In this document: piece by piece, positions 33,225 to 44,178 of the stretch
How positions within the stretch are numbered: the first letter of the stretch is position 1
How the letters are laid out: every line of letters starts with the position of its first letter
Assembly: GCA_958298945.1 (NCBI GenBank)
Contig: OY282607.1
Span: 72,966,868 to 73,030,867 of the forward strand
DNA: 64,000 bases
Source: Atherix ibis
Taxonomy: Eukaryota > Arthropoda > Insecta > Diptera > Athericidae
Reading direction: 5' to 3'
Program-made: the position numbers and the translations under genes
The notes under the pieces: model-generated
Told to the model about the DNA's origin: nothing
Seen by the model: the letters and a program-made list of their open reading frames with translations, nothing else
The model's database searches: none

Positions 33225-33430
33225 ACAAACCATCTCTGGGGATGTATAAGGGACTAATTTAAGTGACTTTATTTTATTCCCCAATAATCAGTACTGTCGA
33301 TAACATCCGAAGCAGTGCTACCAAGGAGCTGTAGAAATTTATTTGAAGCCTTCCAACACTTCTATGAAGAGTCGAAACAACACCTCCGCCCACGGGAATT
33401 ACTTTAAAGTAGATTACATTGATGTATGAA
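33225..33430 (+). pseudogene. mariner transposase relic, C-terminus
   Basis: The plus strand reads NLSDFILFPN (third-Asp block, Asp present) and then, in other frames, TVDNIRSSATKEL, AFQHFYEESKQHLR and HGNYFKVDYIDV with a stop. This order matches a mariner C-terminus of the form SPDLxxSDFFLFP, helix, F...YEEWKxRLxRC, GNYFEGDNIDL. Three frames are needed, so several indels occurred. The piece from 33262 to 33345 aligns with 1974-2085, which suggests one shared family. Confidence 0.55.
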
Positions 33431-33434
33431 AATA

Positions 33435-33865
33435 AAATAAAAATTTTTCTAAAAAAAAAAATCTTTTCTGTCGCAAATTATTTATATTTTCCTTAAAAGA
33501 GAAAAAGCTTCAAGTGGGATTCTGTGAAGTTAATGACAATTTCAATTTATAAGGTATTCGTCTACAAGCAGATTTTTTTCGCGCTGTTTGTAAAATAATT
33601 AAAATATTAATTATTTAAAAAAAAGGAATAAGTACCCATTAGTGATACTATACTAAGCAAAATTTATTTGAATATTTTAAGAGCTCTCGAGGGCTTTGTC
33701 TTTTGAAGAGCCGACGAGTGCTATTAGGTAAGGTGGTAGCTGAAAGTTGACGTACAACTAAAATTTATTTGAAATAATTTTTTTTTCTATAAACCTTAAG
33801 TTTTTCAAATTCAAATTTGTATTTTAGAAATTATCCGAAATTCGTTTTATTTAATATTTAATGTT
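33435..33865. other. A+T-rich non-coding stretch
   Basis: No gene recognised between the relic at 33.2-33.4 kb and the hairpin at 33.87 kb. Confidence 0.5.
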
Positions 33866-33867
33866 TT

Positions 33868-33928
33868 ATGCTTACTTGACACGTGCGATTTTTTCATGCA
33901 CCTAAGAGCGCACGTGTCAAGTAAGCAT
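33868..33928. repeat. perfect 20-bp-arm hairpin beside a mariner end
   Basis: Arms 33868-33887 and 33909-33928 (atgcttacttgacacgtgcg and its inverse) pair perfectly around a 21-base loop. Immediately to the right, ttttactacaccta (33928-33941) is the inverse of the outer end of the mellifera-like element that begins at 34035. This could therefore be the end of a small fold-back element of that family. Confidence 0.8.
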
Positions 33929-34034
33929 TTTACTACACCTAAGAATAATCTCTTTATTAACTAGTAAAATATTAGTTTTTTACGATTCGAATTTAGTATT
34001 TATAAGATAAAAAAAATTACGAAAATTAGAAATA

Positions 34035-35296
34035 TAAGGTGTAGTAAAAGGAAATCCATTATTTTTGCAGTAAATTGAAGGTTTTATTTAGCATAGATAG
34101 AATGATACGCACGGCTTTGTCCGATAACTTATTGCCATTTTGGAGGTAATTTCATAATGCCTCTCTCATAGAAACCCTCGTCCCTATTGGCAAAAAACTG
34201 GGACAGTCGATTTTCACAATCTTCTCTTTTGGGGCGAATTTTTCACCTGCAAAATCATTCGTCATAGACAGGAAGAGGTGGTAATCATTTGCTGCCAGGT
34301 CCGGACTATAAGGTGGATGCATAAGAACATCCCAACCAAGGTCCCGGAATTTCTGGCGAGTCACTATCGATGTATGCGGCCTGGCGTTGTCCTGATGGAA
34401 CACAATTCCTCTCCTATTGGCCAAAGCTGGCTGCTTCTGGGCCATTGCTTCTTTCCGACGGTCCAATTGTTGACAGTATAGGTCCGAATTAAGAGTTCGG
34501 CCGTAGGGGAGCAGCTCATAGTAGATGATTCCCTGCCAGTCCCACCAAACACACAGCAAAACCTTCCTGGCTGTCAATCCTGGCGTGACCACCGTTTGCG
34601 CCGGGTGACCGCGATTTGACCACGACGGTTGTCGCTTGATGTTGTCGTAAGTGACCCACTTTTCATCACCAGTTACCATCCGCTTCAGAAATGGATCGAT
34701 ATTGTTGCGATTCAGCAGCGATTCGCAGGTGGAAATTCGGTCCATGAGGTTTTTTTGCGATAACTCGTGTGGCACCCATACATCGAGCTTCTTTTTGTAT
34801 CCAGCCTTATTTAAGTGGTTCCAAACGATTTTTTGTGCAATGTTTAGCTCCTGGGCAATCGAAACAGTGCTTACGTGACGGTCGGACTCGAAGATTTCCA
34901 TTATTTTATCGACATTTTCGACAATTGGCCTTCCAGAGCGTGGTGCATCTTTGACATCAAAATTACCGGAACGGAATCGACGAAACCAAAATTGCGCGTG
35001 ATTGGGTGTTACAGTATCAGGACCATAAACACTATTCACATTTTGAGCTGCCTGGCTTGCGTTTTCGCCTTTATCGAAGAAAAACTGTAAAATATGGCGT
35101 ATTTTCTCTTTGTTGGTGTCCATCTTTGACGCGTGCTAAAAAAATACTGAGTCAAGTAATCACAAAACTGCATGAGTACGAAATCTTATCTTTCTAACGC
35201 CATCTAGTGCAACCCGATCGCACTTTTAAAACGGGAGATACAGACTCCTAAAGCCATCTATTGGCAAAATAATGGATTACTTTTTACTACAACTTA
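34035..35296 (-). mobile_element. mellifera/cecropia-like mariner, copy 1
   Basis: The ends read inward taaggtgtagtaaaaggaaa (left) and taagttgtagtaaaaagtaa (right); both continue tccattatttt. TA lies at 34033-34034 and 35297-35298. The unit is 1262 bp with the transposase on the minus strand. A second copy lies at 44179-45418. Confidence 0.93.
34101..35123 (-). pseudogene. mellifera-like transposase, intact triad, C-terminal frameshift
   Basis: Starts MDTNKEKIRHILQFFFDKGE at 35123. The first HTH is followed by GRPIVENVDKI, the second HTH contains AQELNIAQKIVWNHLNKAG, and the linker is WVPHEL (116-121). Catalytic residues D153 (TGDEKW), D245 (FHQDNARPH) and D280 (DLAANDYHLF) are all present with DD34D spacing. 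After FAGEKFAP, about residue 298, an indel in the run at 34222-34230 shifts the frame, so the product ends in an unrelated 25-residue tail at 34152. About 17 bp near 34113, present in copy 2, are also missing. The normal C-terminus (YERGIMKF...WQQVIEQNGAY in copy 2) is therefore lost. Probably inactive, but only recently broken. Confidence 0.92.
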
Positions 35297-35298
35297 TA

Positions 35299-37754
35299 TG
35301 AGTATTTGCATGAAAGCATATTTGATCAATGAAAATATCGAATAAATCTTTTTGGATTTTTTGATGGACATATAAAAAGTTTTCCTCATTGATGGCCCTT
35401 TTCACTATAAATAAATGTGATATTGGCAGGAAGTTTAGAGTACCAATTACCTATCATTTCCAGGAACTATTCTATCTTAATGTTATTAACTCAAACAGGG
35501 AGAAAATTTATACATTTTTCAGAATAATAAAAAAATTTCTGGTCATAACAAACAGTTCTTTGAATTTTAATATAAATAAATGAGTATTTATAATAAATAT
35601 TGGTTGATATTAAAATATTTTATTAAATTCTGTAAAAATTCTCAAGTGAATGTAAAGTGTAATTTTTCCGTATTTAGAGTATCTGTTCAACATTGATTTT
35701 ATTCTAAGAAAAAGAAAATTATTTGGAAGAAAAAAACAAAATGAATCGTAGACAATTTTATTTTGTGCAGAAAATATTGTCACAAACAACATTACAAAAT
35801 GCCATTGTACGATTTGAAATATTATCAATCACTGCTCTTTTATATAACATATATAGAAAAAATGGTTATTCCTTTGTGAATTATCTAAAAATGTTCGAAA
35901 ATCAATACATTAAGTAATAAAAATATAAAATTTGAAATATAATTTTAAGCTTTTTGATTTGAAAAATAAAAATATACCAAATAATATGTTTGGAATTCTG
36001 TAAATGTCCGAAATACTCTTAAACTTATCACACGTACAGAATACAATACGGAAAAAGGATCAGAGTAGAAAAAATATAGAAAAATTGGTAGCCATAAATT
36101 TATTATGCAATTCAGTTGGGATTTGTGAAAAGAAAACATTTTTTCCTATAAATACAAATTCAAGTCGGAATTTATAGAATGTTGTTCTCTTGATATTTTT
36201 GTGAGTAGTACTATTTTTTCCATTGTTATTGAAAGAAAAAAGTAATACTATTTTAATTATTATAATATTAAAACTTATAGTAAATATTGAAAATAAACAC
36301 CTTTAAAGAAAATCAAATAATGGTATTTATTTAAATATTTACTAACTTTGAATATTTACTTGGGTAAACTTGATATTTTTCTATTTACAAAATAATCTGT
36401 TTATTCAAGAATAAAATTAAGGGCAACACTAATTAGAGATTTAATTATCAATTTTAATAAACCATTCTCTAATAGCATAGATAAGATATTATGTAAACAT
36501 AATAAAATTTTTAGACTTTATTTTCGAAATAATTCAGCTGTGATTGTTTCGAATTGCTCGTTTCTACAATATTTATAACTAGCAAGGACTTATCTTTTGA
36601 TTAGTTAGCAAAACGAAATTTGATACTTATTGGCATCAAAACCCGCTTGAAGAAAAATTGTAGCGAATTTTCAGCAAAATAATGAAAAGCAAATAATTTA
36701 CACTGAATGAACTTGTTGAGAGTATCGGATTTTCAACCAACAAGGGCGAGCCTAAAGATTTTGTAGATAGTTGAATAGGGGTTTATCTGTTTTATCTATT
36801 TGGTTTATAATGAATAGTAGACATCAATAGCGATTTTATCGAAAACATGCTCCTAACTTTGACCGGGAAAACTCAACATAGTTAGAAAACCAGAAATGAC
36901 AAGTAGACTCATGATGAGGATAAGTCAATATGAGGAAGATTTTGGTGGAGACCAACCGAATGTTTCTGGTATAGATACAAGCCTTTCGCAATTCCTACTG
37001 ACATACTCCAAACAACTCTATTTCCGTCAACGAGTTCTTCTACATGAAATGGAGCCTCGTATATGGGAACTTTAATACTATAATCTATATCGTTGGTTTG
37101 GACGAGCTGCGCCTTTTTGTTGGTACCCATCCTATTTGTACAAACGGATGACATTCACTATCACAGTTAGATACAAGAACATAATTCGTGGCCGTGTTGT
37201 GGGCAGACTGAACAAGTTGCTCGTCTGTTATGACATCCGTTGAAGGATGTTGTGCCCTTAATTGACAAGACTTGTTTGTATTTAAAAGGAAGTACAGCCT
37301 GATGAGATGAAATTTTGAATTTTCATCAATTTAAAGTTGATTTAATTTGATTGAAAATATGAACAGAAATTTCGCAAGTATAGCGACTTCGTCCGAAAAT
37401 AAGTTCTTAAGTATTTCACCTTTGATAAACAATGTTGTCTTTCTCATTTAGATACTTGACTATGCAAATAAACTAGAAAAATTCATAAGATATTTAGTAA
37501 TAAATATTCAGAGTTATTTTTTTTAAGGAAATGTTGGAAAAGTAAAGAAAATTCAATTTCAAAAGAAAAGATCATAAAATATATTACGGAAATTTATATC
37601 TTTTATATTATAATTTAAAGTATTATTATTTTTTTCTTTTAGGGAAGTACGTTTATCGCACTAAATAAATACGAAATCTTAACTTTTCGTGAAATAATGA
37701 CATTAATCAGGAAATCAATTTGCGGGTATCCTACTAGTAAAGGGTGTTTTAATT
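35299..37754. other. A+T-rich non-coding stretch
   Basis: No gene recognised. A more balanced segment at about 36.9-37.27 kb has an 81-codon minus-strand open frame (MSSVCTNRMGTNKKAQ start) of unknown nature; it could be a relic of an unidentified coding sequence. Confidence 0.45.
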
Positions 37755-37755
37755 G

Positions 37756-37818
37756 TAATACAAATCTTTGACATCGATTATTTCTGCGATTTTAATATTT
37801 TTTTGCTCATTTTAGGTA
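37756..37818. repeat. 63-bp direct repeat, left copy flanking A5
   Basis: It begins taataca, ends ttaggta, and matches 39112-39174 at 60 of 63 positions. It begins and ends with TA and directly abuts mariner A5. Confidence 0.92.
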
Positions 37819-39111
37819 CAAGGGTCGTTCAATTAGTCTTTAGAAAATCCGAGAAATTGTGCTCGTAGTGTCGGTAAAGATTTTTTTGTAAGTAGCATTA
37901 TCGATAGGAAAGCTGTCAAAATTTCAGCTCGATCCATAGCGTAGGTCAATTTCTATCGTCGATTAAAGTTAACGACATTTATTTGTGCATAACAATGGAA
38001 AAAAGCGAGTTTAGGGCTGTCATCAAACATATCCATTTGAAAGGCTTAAGCCCGAAAGAAATCAAAGCCGAGTTGGATGCAGTTCATGGCACATCTGCAC
38101 CTGTGTTTGCAACGGTTTACAATTGGGTGAAAGAATTTAAACGTGGCCGTTCATCCACAAAAGATGAACATCGTTCAGGACGCCCAGTTGAGGTGTCTAC
38201 TCCTGAAATCATCGACAGAATCCACGATCTGATTTTGAACGATCGGCAAATTAAAGTGCGCGAATAATTGAGGCCACGGGCATATCACAAGGTAACATAC
38301 AGTCGCTTCAATTTGGCATGAAAAATTGTCTGTGAAAAAAATTTCGGCAAGATGGGTGCCGCGTTTGCATTCAGAGGAGAATAGGCGCAATCGTGTAGTG
38401 GACTCTGAGGCTATGTTGGCACTCTTTCATCGCAATCCTGCCGAATTCCTTCGTCGATTTGTCACTGTGGACGAAACCTGGATACACTACTACACTCCAG
38501 AAACGAAGAGACAGTCATCACAGTGGATTTTCAAGGGTGAATGGGCTCCGAAGAAGGCAAAAACTGTGCCATCGGCCGGCAAGGTGATAGCCGCGGTCTT
38601 TTGGGATTCGCAGGACATGATTTTTATCGACTACTTGGAAAAAGGAAAAACAATAACGGGAGCGTATTACGCGTCGTTATTGCAACGGTTGAGCGAGGAA
38701 ATCAAAGAGAAACGCCCCCATCTGAGGAAGAAAAAAATCCTCTTGCATCAGGACAATGCGTGTGTGCACACCTGCGCTGTTTCCATGGCCAAAATTTGGG
38801 AATTGAGAATGGAATTGTTGCAGCATCCCGCTTATTCACCAGATTTGGCCCCGAGTGACTATTTTCTTTTCCCCAATCTGAAAAAATGGCTTGGCGGACG
38901 ACGGTTCACTTCCAACGAGGACGTCATTGCTCAAACAGATGAGTATTTTGCAGAACTTCCGAAATCCTATTTTTTGGACGGGATAAAAATTTTGGAAAAG
39001 CGGTTGGAAAAGTGTATGAACTAAAAGGAGATTATGTTGAAAAATAATTTTTTTTTTTTTTAAAAACAGTTTTTTTTCATCTTTCTTTAAGGACTTATTG
39101 AACGACCCTCG
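37819..39111 (+). mobile_element. mariner family A, copy A5
   Basis: TA-flanked (37817-37818 and 39112-39113), 1293 bp. The left end is caagggtcgttcaattagtc, the right end the canonical inverse. It is bracketed by a 63-bp direct repeat, far longer than the 2-bp TA duplication that mariner makes. The transposase is on the plus strand. Confidence 0.93.
37995..39024 (+). pseudogene. family A mariner transposase, shared stop (A5)
   Basis: Starts MEKSEFRAVIKHIHLKGLSP at 37995. The first HTH (VYNWVKEFKRGRSS) and GRPVEVSTPEI are intact up to VRE. A TAA at 38265-38267 replaces the Leu codon, followed by a 1-base deletion and a small insertion (gtaacatac) near 38292. A new frame opens at 38326 (SVKKISARWVPRLHSEENRR) and stays open through the first Asp (VDETWIHYY), the VIAAVFWDSQDMIF block, the second (HQDNACVH) and third Asp (APSDYF), ending at KRLEKCMN where a small deletion cuts off the usual GDYVEK end. 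The catalytic domain is whole; the second HTH is not. Confidence 0.91.
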
Positions 39112-39174
39112 TAATACGAATCTTTGACATCGATTATTTCTGCGATTTTAATATTTTTTTGCTCAATTTAAGTA
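39112..39174. repeat. 63-bp direct repeat, right copy flanking A5
   Basis: Partner of 37756-37818, with three mismatches. The pair could be an older tandem duplication with A5 inserted at the junction TA, or a by-product of repair. Confidence 0.92.
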
Positions 39175-39224
39175 CATACCATCTACTCTGGCTCTGGCAA
39201 ATAATAATTCCATGTAAGGGGTTT

Positions 39225-39450
39225 AGGCTGGCGGAATTATCGCACCACATTTCTTCGTAAATCATATCGGTAACACTATTACAATGAAGGGTGAACGTTA
39301 TCATGACATAAAAAAAAACTTTTTATGGCCTAAATTGGATGACATAGACATGGACAATATATGTGGTTTTAACAATACGGTAACACATGTCGTACTACAT
39401 AATGGCTCTATTATAAACGCAATATCTTACGAAACATAACTGAAGGACGA
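39225..39450 (+). pseudogene. DD41D transposase relic
   Basis: One open frame reads GGIIAPHFFVNHIGNTITMK, GERYHDIKKNFLWPKLDDID and MDNICGFNN, then VTHVVLHNGSIINAISYET before TAA. It matches the DD41D core between the first and second catalytic positions (GGIIGPYFF, GNxVTVNGERY, FLWPKLxxxDLDxxWFQQ). The Gln-Gln-Asp motif is degraded (FNN). About 70 codons are free of stops, better preserved than the 29.5-kb relic. Ends not found. Confidence 0.7.
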
Positions 39451-39459
39451 AATCATAGG

Positions 39460-42400
39460 CACTACAAATAAGATAGAGCTCGAACTTAACATAACAGAGT
39501 AGTCGGTGTGGGCATGTTGAAAAATATTTAACCTATTTTAAATACTTACTTAAATAATAACACATAGAAAGGATTACTTTAAAAATATTTCTAATACATT
39601 AAAATGAAAAATTATTAACTTTTCTGTTTAAATACCGAATATATCTAATATCCTAGTAGGGTTGTTCCACAATTTGTACGCTTAATTGCTGACGTCAGCT
39701 ATACAGCATGCAATAATTTTGTTTCTTGAATATGTTATTAAATAATTATAATTTGCTGTGAAAAAAAAATGGATATAAAACTTAATGTAATTTTTATAAC
39801 AAAATAGCCAAGAATTTATGTAGAGTTCAGAAAAAAATGAAAACATTAAATCTAACAAATTCTTAGACAGCACGACATTAAAATTAAAAAAAAAAAACAA
39901 TCACAAAAATAGCTTCTATTCGAGAAAAAAAAACCATTTAAGGAATACACAGTGCTAAAGGTCAGGATGAAAACTGAAATAGCTTTAGTGCATTTTTCTA
40001 TTGAGAATTTACTGCATTTTTTAGAGGCCATAATAGTAAATTTTTATGTTGGTTTAACAGAAAATCATAAAATCACAATTGGAAAACAATTCTTGTCCGA
40101 CATTATCATGATTGGAAAAATTTATGCCATTTTTAGTAACAATGTTTACGCTGGTTTCCTTACTCGATAAATGACCAAGACAGATTCTAACATTTTCACT
40201 TGATTATAGAATGGATGATTCTAATCCATTCCCAAGTCAAATAAAAATGCTAGGAATTTCTTCGATTCGATTACATTAATTTGGAATAAGAATTAGCCTG
40301 TTTCGTAATAAATTTATGTGACATGCGTATAAGTGTTGCTTGATAGATAGATAATAGTAAATGCGGAAAATATAATATGGGAAGTTTGGGGAGTGAGTCC
40401 CAAGAATATCCAGTTCGAATAGCTAAAGGAATAAATCTTATAGGAATGGTGACTATAACGATTTGGACAGAAATTACAACATTCCAATAGTCTATAACAT
40501 TGCAGTGTAATATACAGGCCTGATGGTTATGTTCCAGACGCATACATAACTTTTGAATATTTCTGTCTGCAGCTGAATTTGTTAAGATATAACATATACA
40601 TCAGTGATACACTACCTTTCTTCACTTTCTCCACGAAGAAAATTGACCATAAATGCTCCTCTTAACAGTCATTTACTTCCAACAGACAACATAAGCCGTC
40701 GAAACAAAATCGTTTATGCTATTTAGACATGAGAATAATTGCTATTCTCCGAGCCAATATTCTGTTAATATTTACACGATGGTTGCCTTTGTCGGCAACA
40801 TCATGAAAGGCGACCCAACGCTCCCGTACTGATGCTGCTCCCGTATTTTAATGTACCGATGCGTTTCAGAGTCAAATACAACGTTTCAGTAATTACTCTA
40901 TGAAATAAAAATAGATTCGTATATATTCCCAGTACATGCGTTATTCTCATTTTCCAGGGGGCTACTACAATTTTCATGTCAATAATAAGATTCCTCTACA
41001 AGCTAAAATAGGAACTACAAATACAAGTGCACGTAAACGAACAGTAATATATTCATTAACTATAAAACAGAGCATATCTCTAACAATAAAGTAGCAATTA
41101 TAAGATTTAAAGGTGGGAGGAGGACTTATTTTCCTAGAAACGTATTAATCTGATAGTCGATAGATATCGTAGAAACGTATTGTATAGAAAAATACAAAAT
41201 TCGGAAAATTTGAACTAAATTCACTACAAATCCTAATGACATGCCAGAGGGACGAGTAATGTTCGAATAAAGAAATTATCCACGTTCGCCCTTAATCGTC
41301 ACAATATTCTCAGGATTTTCCATATTTTTTTTCTAATGATATTCAGTCGATATACCTAGTTAAACGCCTTGAATTTTCTTTGTATAAGAATCAAAAAAAT
41401 TGAACTGGAGAAAAATCAACAAACTCCCGTATTCCAGAGCTAGATTATTGGATGAAAACGTTAAAATATTCCCCATACTATAATGTCGAGTGTTGAAATA
41501 AGCCAACCATTCCCGGATGCAGCTATTCGCCGCTTTAAAGACATTTTAATAGTAGCCCGAACTCTATTTTTGGGCTTTTAGTGTGTAGTTTTCATTTTCA
41601 GTAATTTTCATTCGTACTTTTATTTTCGGAGGTTTTGTTTGGACAGCAACATGTTCAGCTGACGTGACTATTAACTGATATTCGTGCAGATTCTATGTTC
41701 ACTATATACCAATGAATGTACGAGTATCTAATATTTTTATATTAGAACATCCTCAGAAGAATCTGCCCCTTTCGACTATCATTTTACGATCTAGACGATT
41801 TTCCTTGCACGAAAATATTTATATATGTACGCGATGCAACAGACATTGTTGTCGTTTCATAAAAAAAAAACCAATTTTTGGACAAACGAAAAGCACGTCT
41901 TTTTTTTGGTGAAAATCAAAGAACATTTAAGATACGGGACTAAACCAGCGAAACAAGCATGAAATTACTTCTGGTTTTCAAGCAGATTTCCCCAATGTTT
42001 TCTTATGGAACAATTGTGCAAGTCTAAAATTAAATTATGTATACGTTCGCTCAGTGCATATAGAAGCAAATTGAAAAATTGCAAAATCTTGGATACTGAA
42101 ATACTATATCTCAAAAGATATACACATACAACACTTGTAGCCAGTAACCAAAGGGACATAACGTAAAATGGGAAATACTTTATTTCGTGCAACACAGATT
42201 TTGTGTTCGCCTGAGAGGTAATTTCCAGTTCTTTGTACAATAAATTCCTACATAAGATCAAGGGAGTCTCACCTACCCTTATATGCATGCCACTTTACTA
42301 TACTACAGTATCTGTGGGGCCCTACAGAATTTTGAAATATTTTAGATTAAGTAGTGCTCACTTTTGAAATATTTTAGATTAGGGAGTAAAAGAGCCAGTA

Positions 42401-44176
42401 AAATTTATCCTAAAAGGATATTTTCATAGCCAGAGATGAAGTCTAATACTTAAATAGCCAAGCCCGGAACATAACAAGACAACAACAATAACAGGAAAAA
42501 AACAATTTTTTGTTAGTATGAAAACTTTTCCGAAACAGTTCCTTTGAAGGACAACATATTTTGCCAATAGCACCACCAATATGGTTATCAAGAAGGACTG
42601 GTCGTCCGGTATTCAGTTGGAATGTATTTCGAAATCCGTTAATTAATTTTTACAACTAATGGATTCCGATTTTCCTCCTTTTTTTCCGATTTTATTAAAA
42701 ATATTATTATATTTTATATACGTTTTATATACGTACTTTTTGTACTACAATATTATGTAATTTTCATTTTCTTCATAAAATGAAAACAATTCTCTTCGAA
42801 AGATATTTTTGGCAAAAATTTTTATTAGAATATTTGAAGGATTTTCTCTTAGAAATTCTATTTTCTGTATAAGCGTTTTTACCAATACAAAAACATAAGC
42901 TTCTTATTCAAAACAAATACGCAAATATTCCTTAATTACAATTTCATTTAAGAATATATTAAATTTTAATTTCGTTTCAAACAAAAGTAATTACATAGAT
43001 TGTTAGATAAAATTTCTTTATATCATTTATTGTGTATTTTTCTCCTTACAAGTATGAGTATAAATTAATAATATGCTTGTGTATTTCTATTTTATTATAC
43101 TGTTGTTTTTTTTTTTTTTATCAGAAAAACAGTTTAGAAATTTCACTGGTACGTTGCTAATGAGACTTATAAAAGTGATTATCAAAGAAAATATGATAAC
43201 AGATTTTTTTTTCATTATTTTAATATGATATCCGATAAAAAAGACGAATATCCTATGTGGAGACAGATATTTCAGGAACAAATGAAAATCTAATTAATTT
43301 TAGAAATATTTTTTTGAATTTACCTACTTTTAATGTTTTTAATAGAATACAAAGATTTTTTTTAAAAAATTACATTTATTGGTTTATATTAACAATTTAA
43401 AGGCTCAGCCCGTTCTTTATGAAAAAAGTATTTTAATTAATTTTAATTTATAAGAAAGAGATGACAATGAATTCTAATTGGGAAATATTTTTATTAAATT
43501 GCTAGAACTGTGCCTATCAAAGAATCATGTAGCTGCAAATAAGTTAGAAAATCTTTTATTTAAATTAAAAACAATTACTTCTATTGATATTAAATATTTG
43601 ATCATTTAAGATACTAGTTAGAAAAATTTAGCTCTTTATAAAATTCTTAAGAAATTCAATTTTTTTGAAAAATGTATTTATAAAATCAGAGGAAAATGAA
43701 TAGAATTTAAAAATTTAATGATAAGGATCAAATGACGGTTATTTATTGAAATAGTAAGCTTATACTAAGAATAAAAGGATTATCTGTTAAGAGCAACAGA
43801 AGCTCATATTTTGCAGTGTCTCAGCCTCAGGGCTATTGGAAAATAGTCAAAATATTAATATCAGAATTCTCGATGCGTAATCAGATATTATTGATGTTTA
43901 TTCTTAGACCTGTATTAAGAGTAATTTAATAGCGCCACGACCATGAGGCTAATTAGGAAGCTATCTAAACGAGAATGGTCTATGGTTAGTAGTTTGGAAT
44001 ATTTCTAGTTTTTGGTCAGGTGTGATTCATGTAATATGTGAGTAATGGTGAACTTGGTGGCACGAGCAGTGTATCTAATTCGGATTCCGAGGAGCCTAAG
44101 TATTGGTTGTTGCCCAATAAGTCGACATAAATGCGTTGCTATTGGTCCAGTCTACGTGCCTGCGTATTTCCAATAA
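39460..44176. other. A+T-rich non-coding stretch
   Basis: About 4.7 kb with no recognised gene or transposon. A 20-mer ttttgaaatattttagatta is repeated near 42332 and 42363. A 107-codon minus-strand open frame at 41965-42288 has one hydrophobic stretch but no family motif and is not called. Confidence 0.5.
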
Positions 44177-44178
44177 TA

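Noticed and set aside
35723..35917. 64-codon frame beginning MEEKNKMNRRQF
   Set aside because: No family resemblance; composition fits A+T-rich chance frames.
36909..37154. 81-codon minus-strand frame with possible retro-element look
   Set aside because: I could not match it to reverse transcriptase, integrase, protease or a host domain.
41965..42288. 107-codon minus-strand frame with a hydrophobic segment, chemoreceptor-like at first sight
   Set aside because: Only one possible membrane segment and no conserved receptor motif; no neighbouring exon found.
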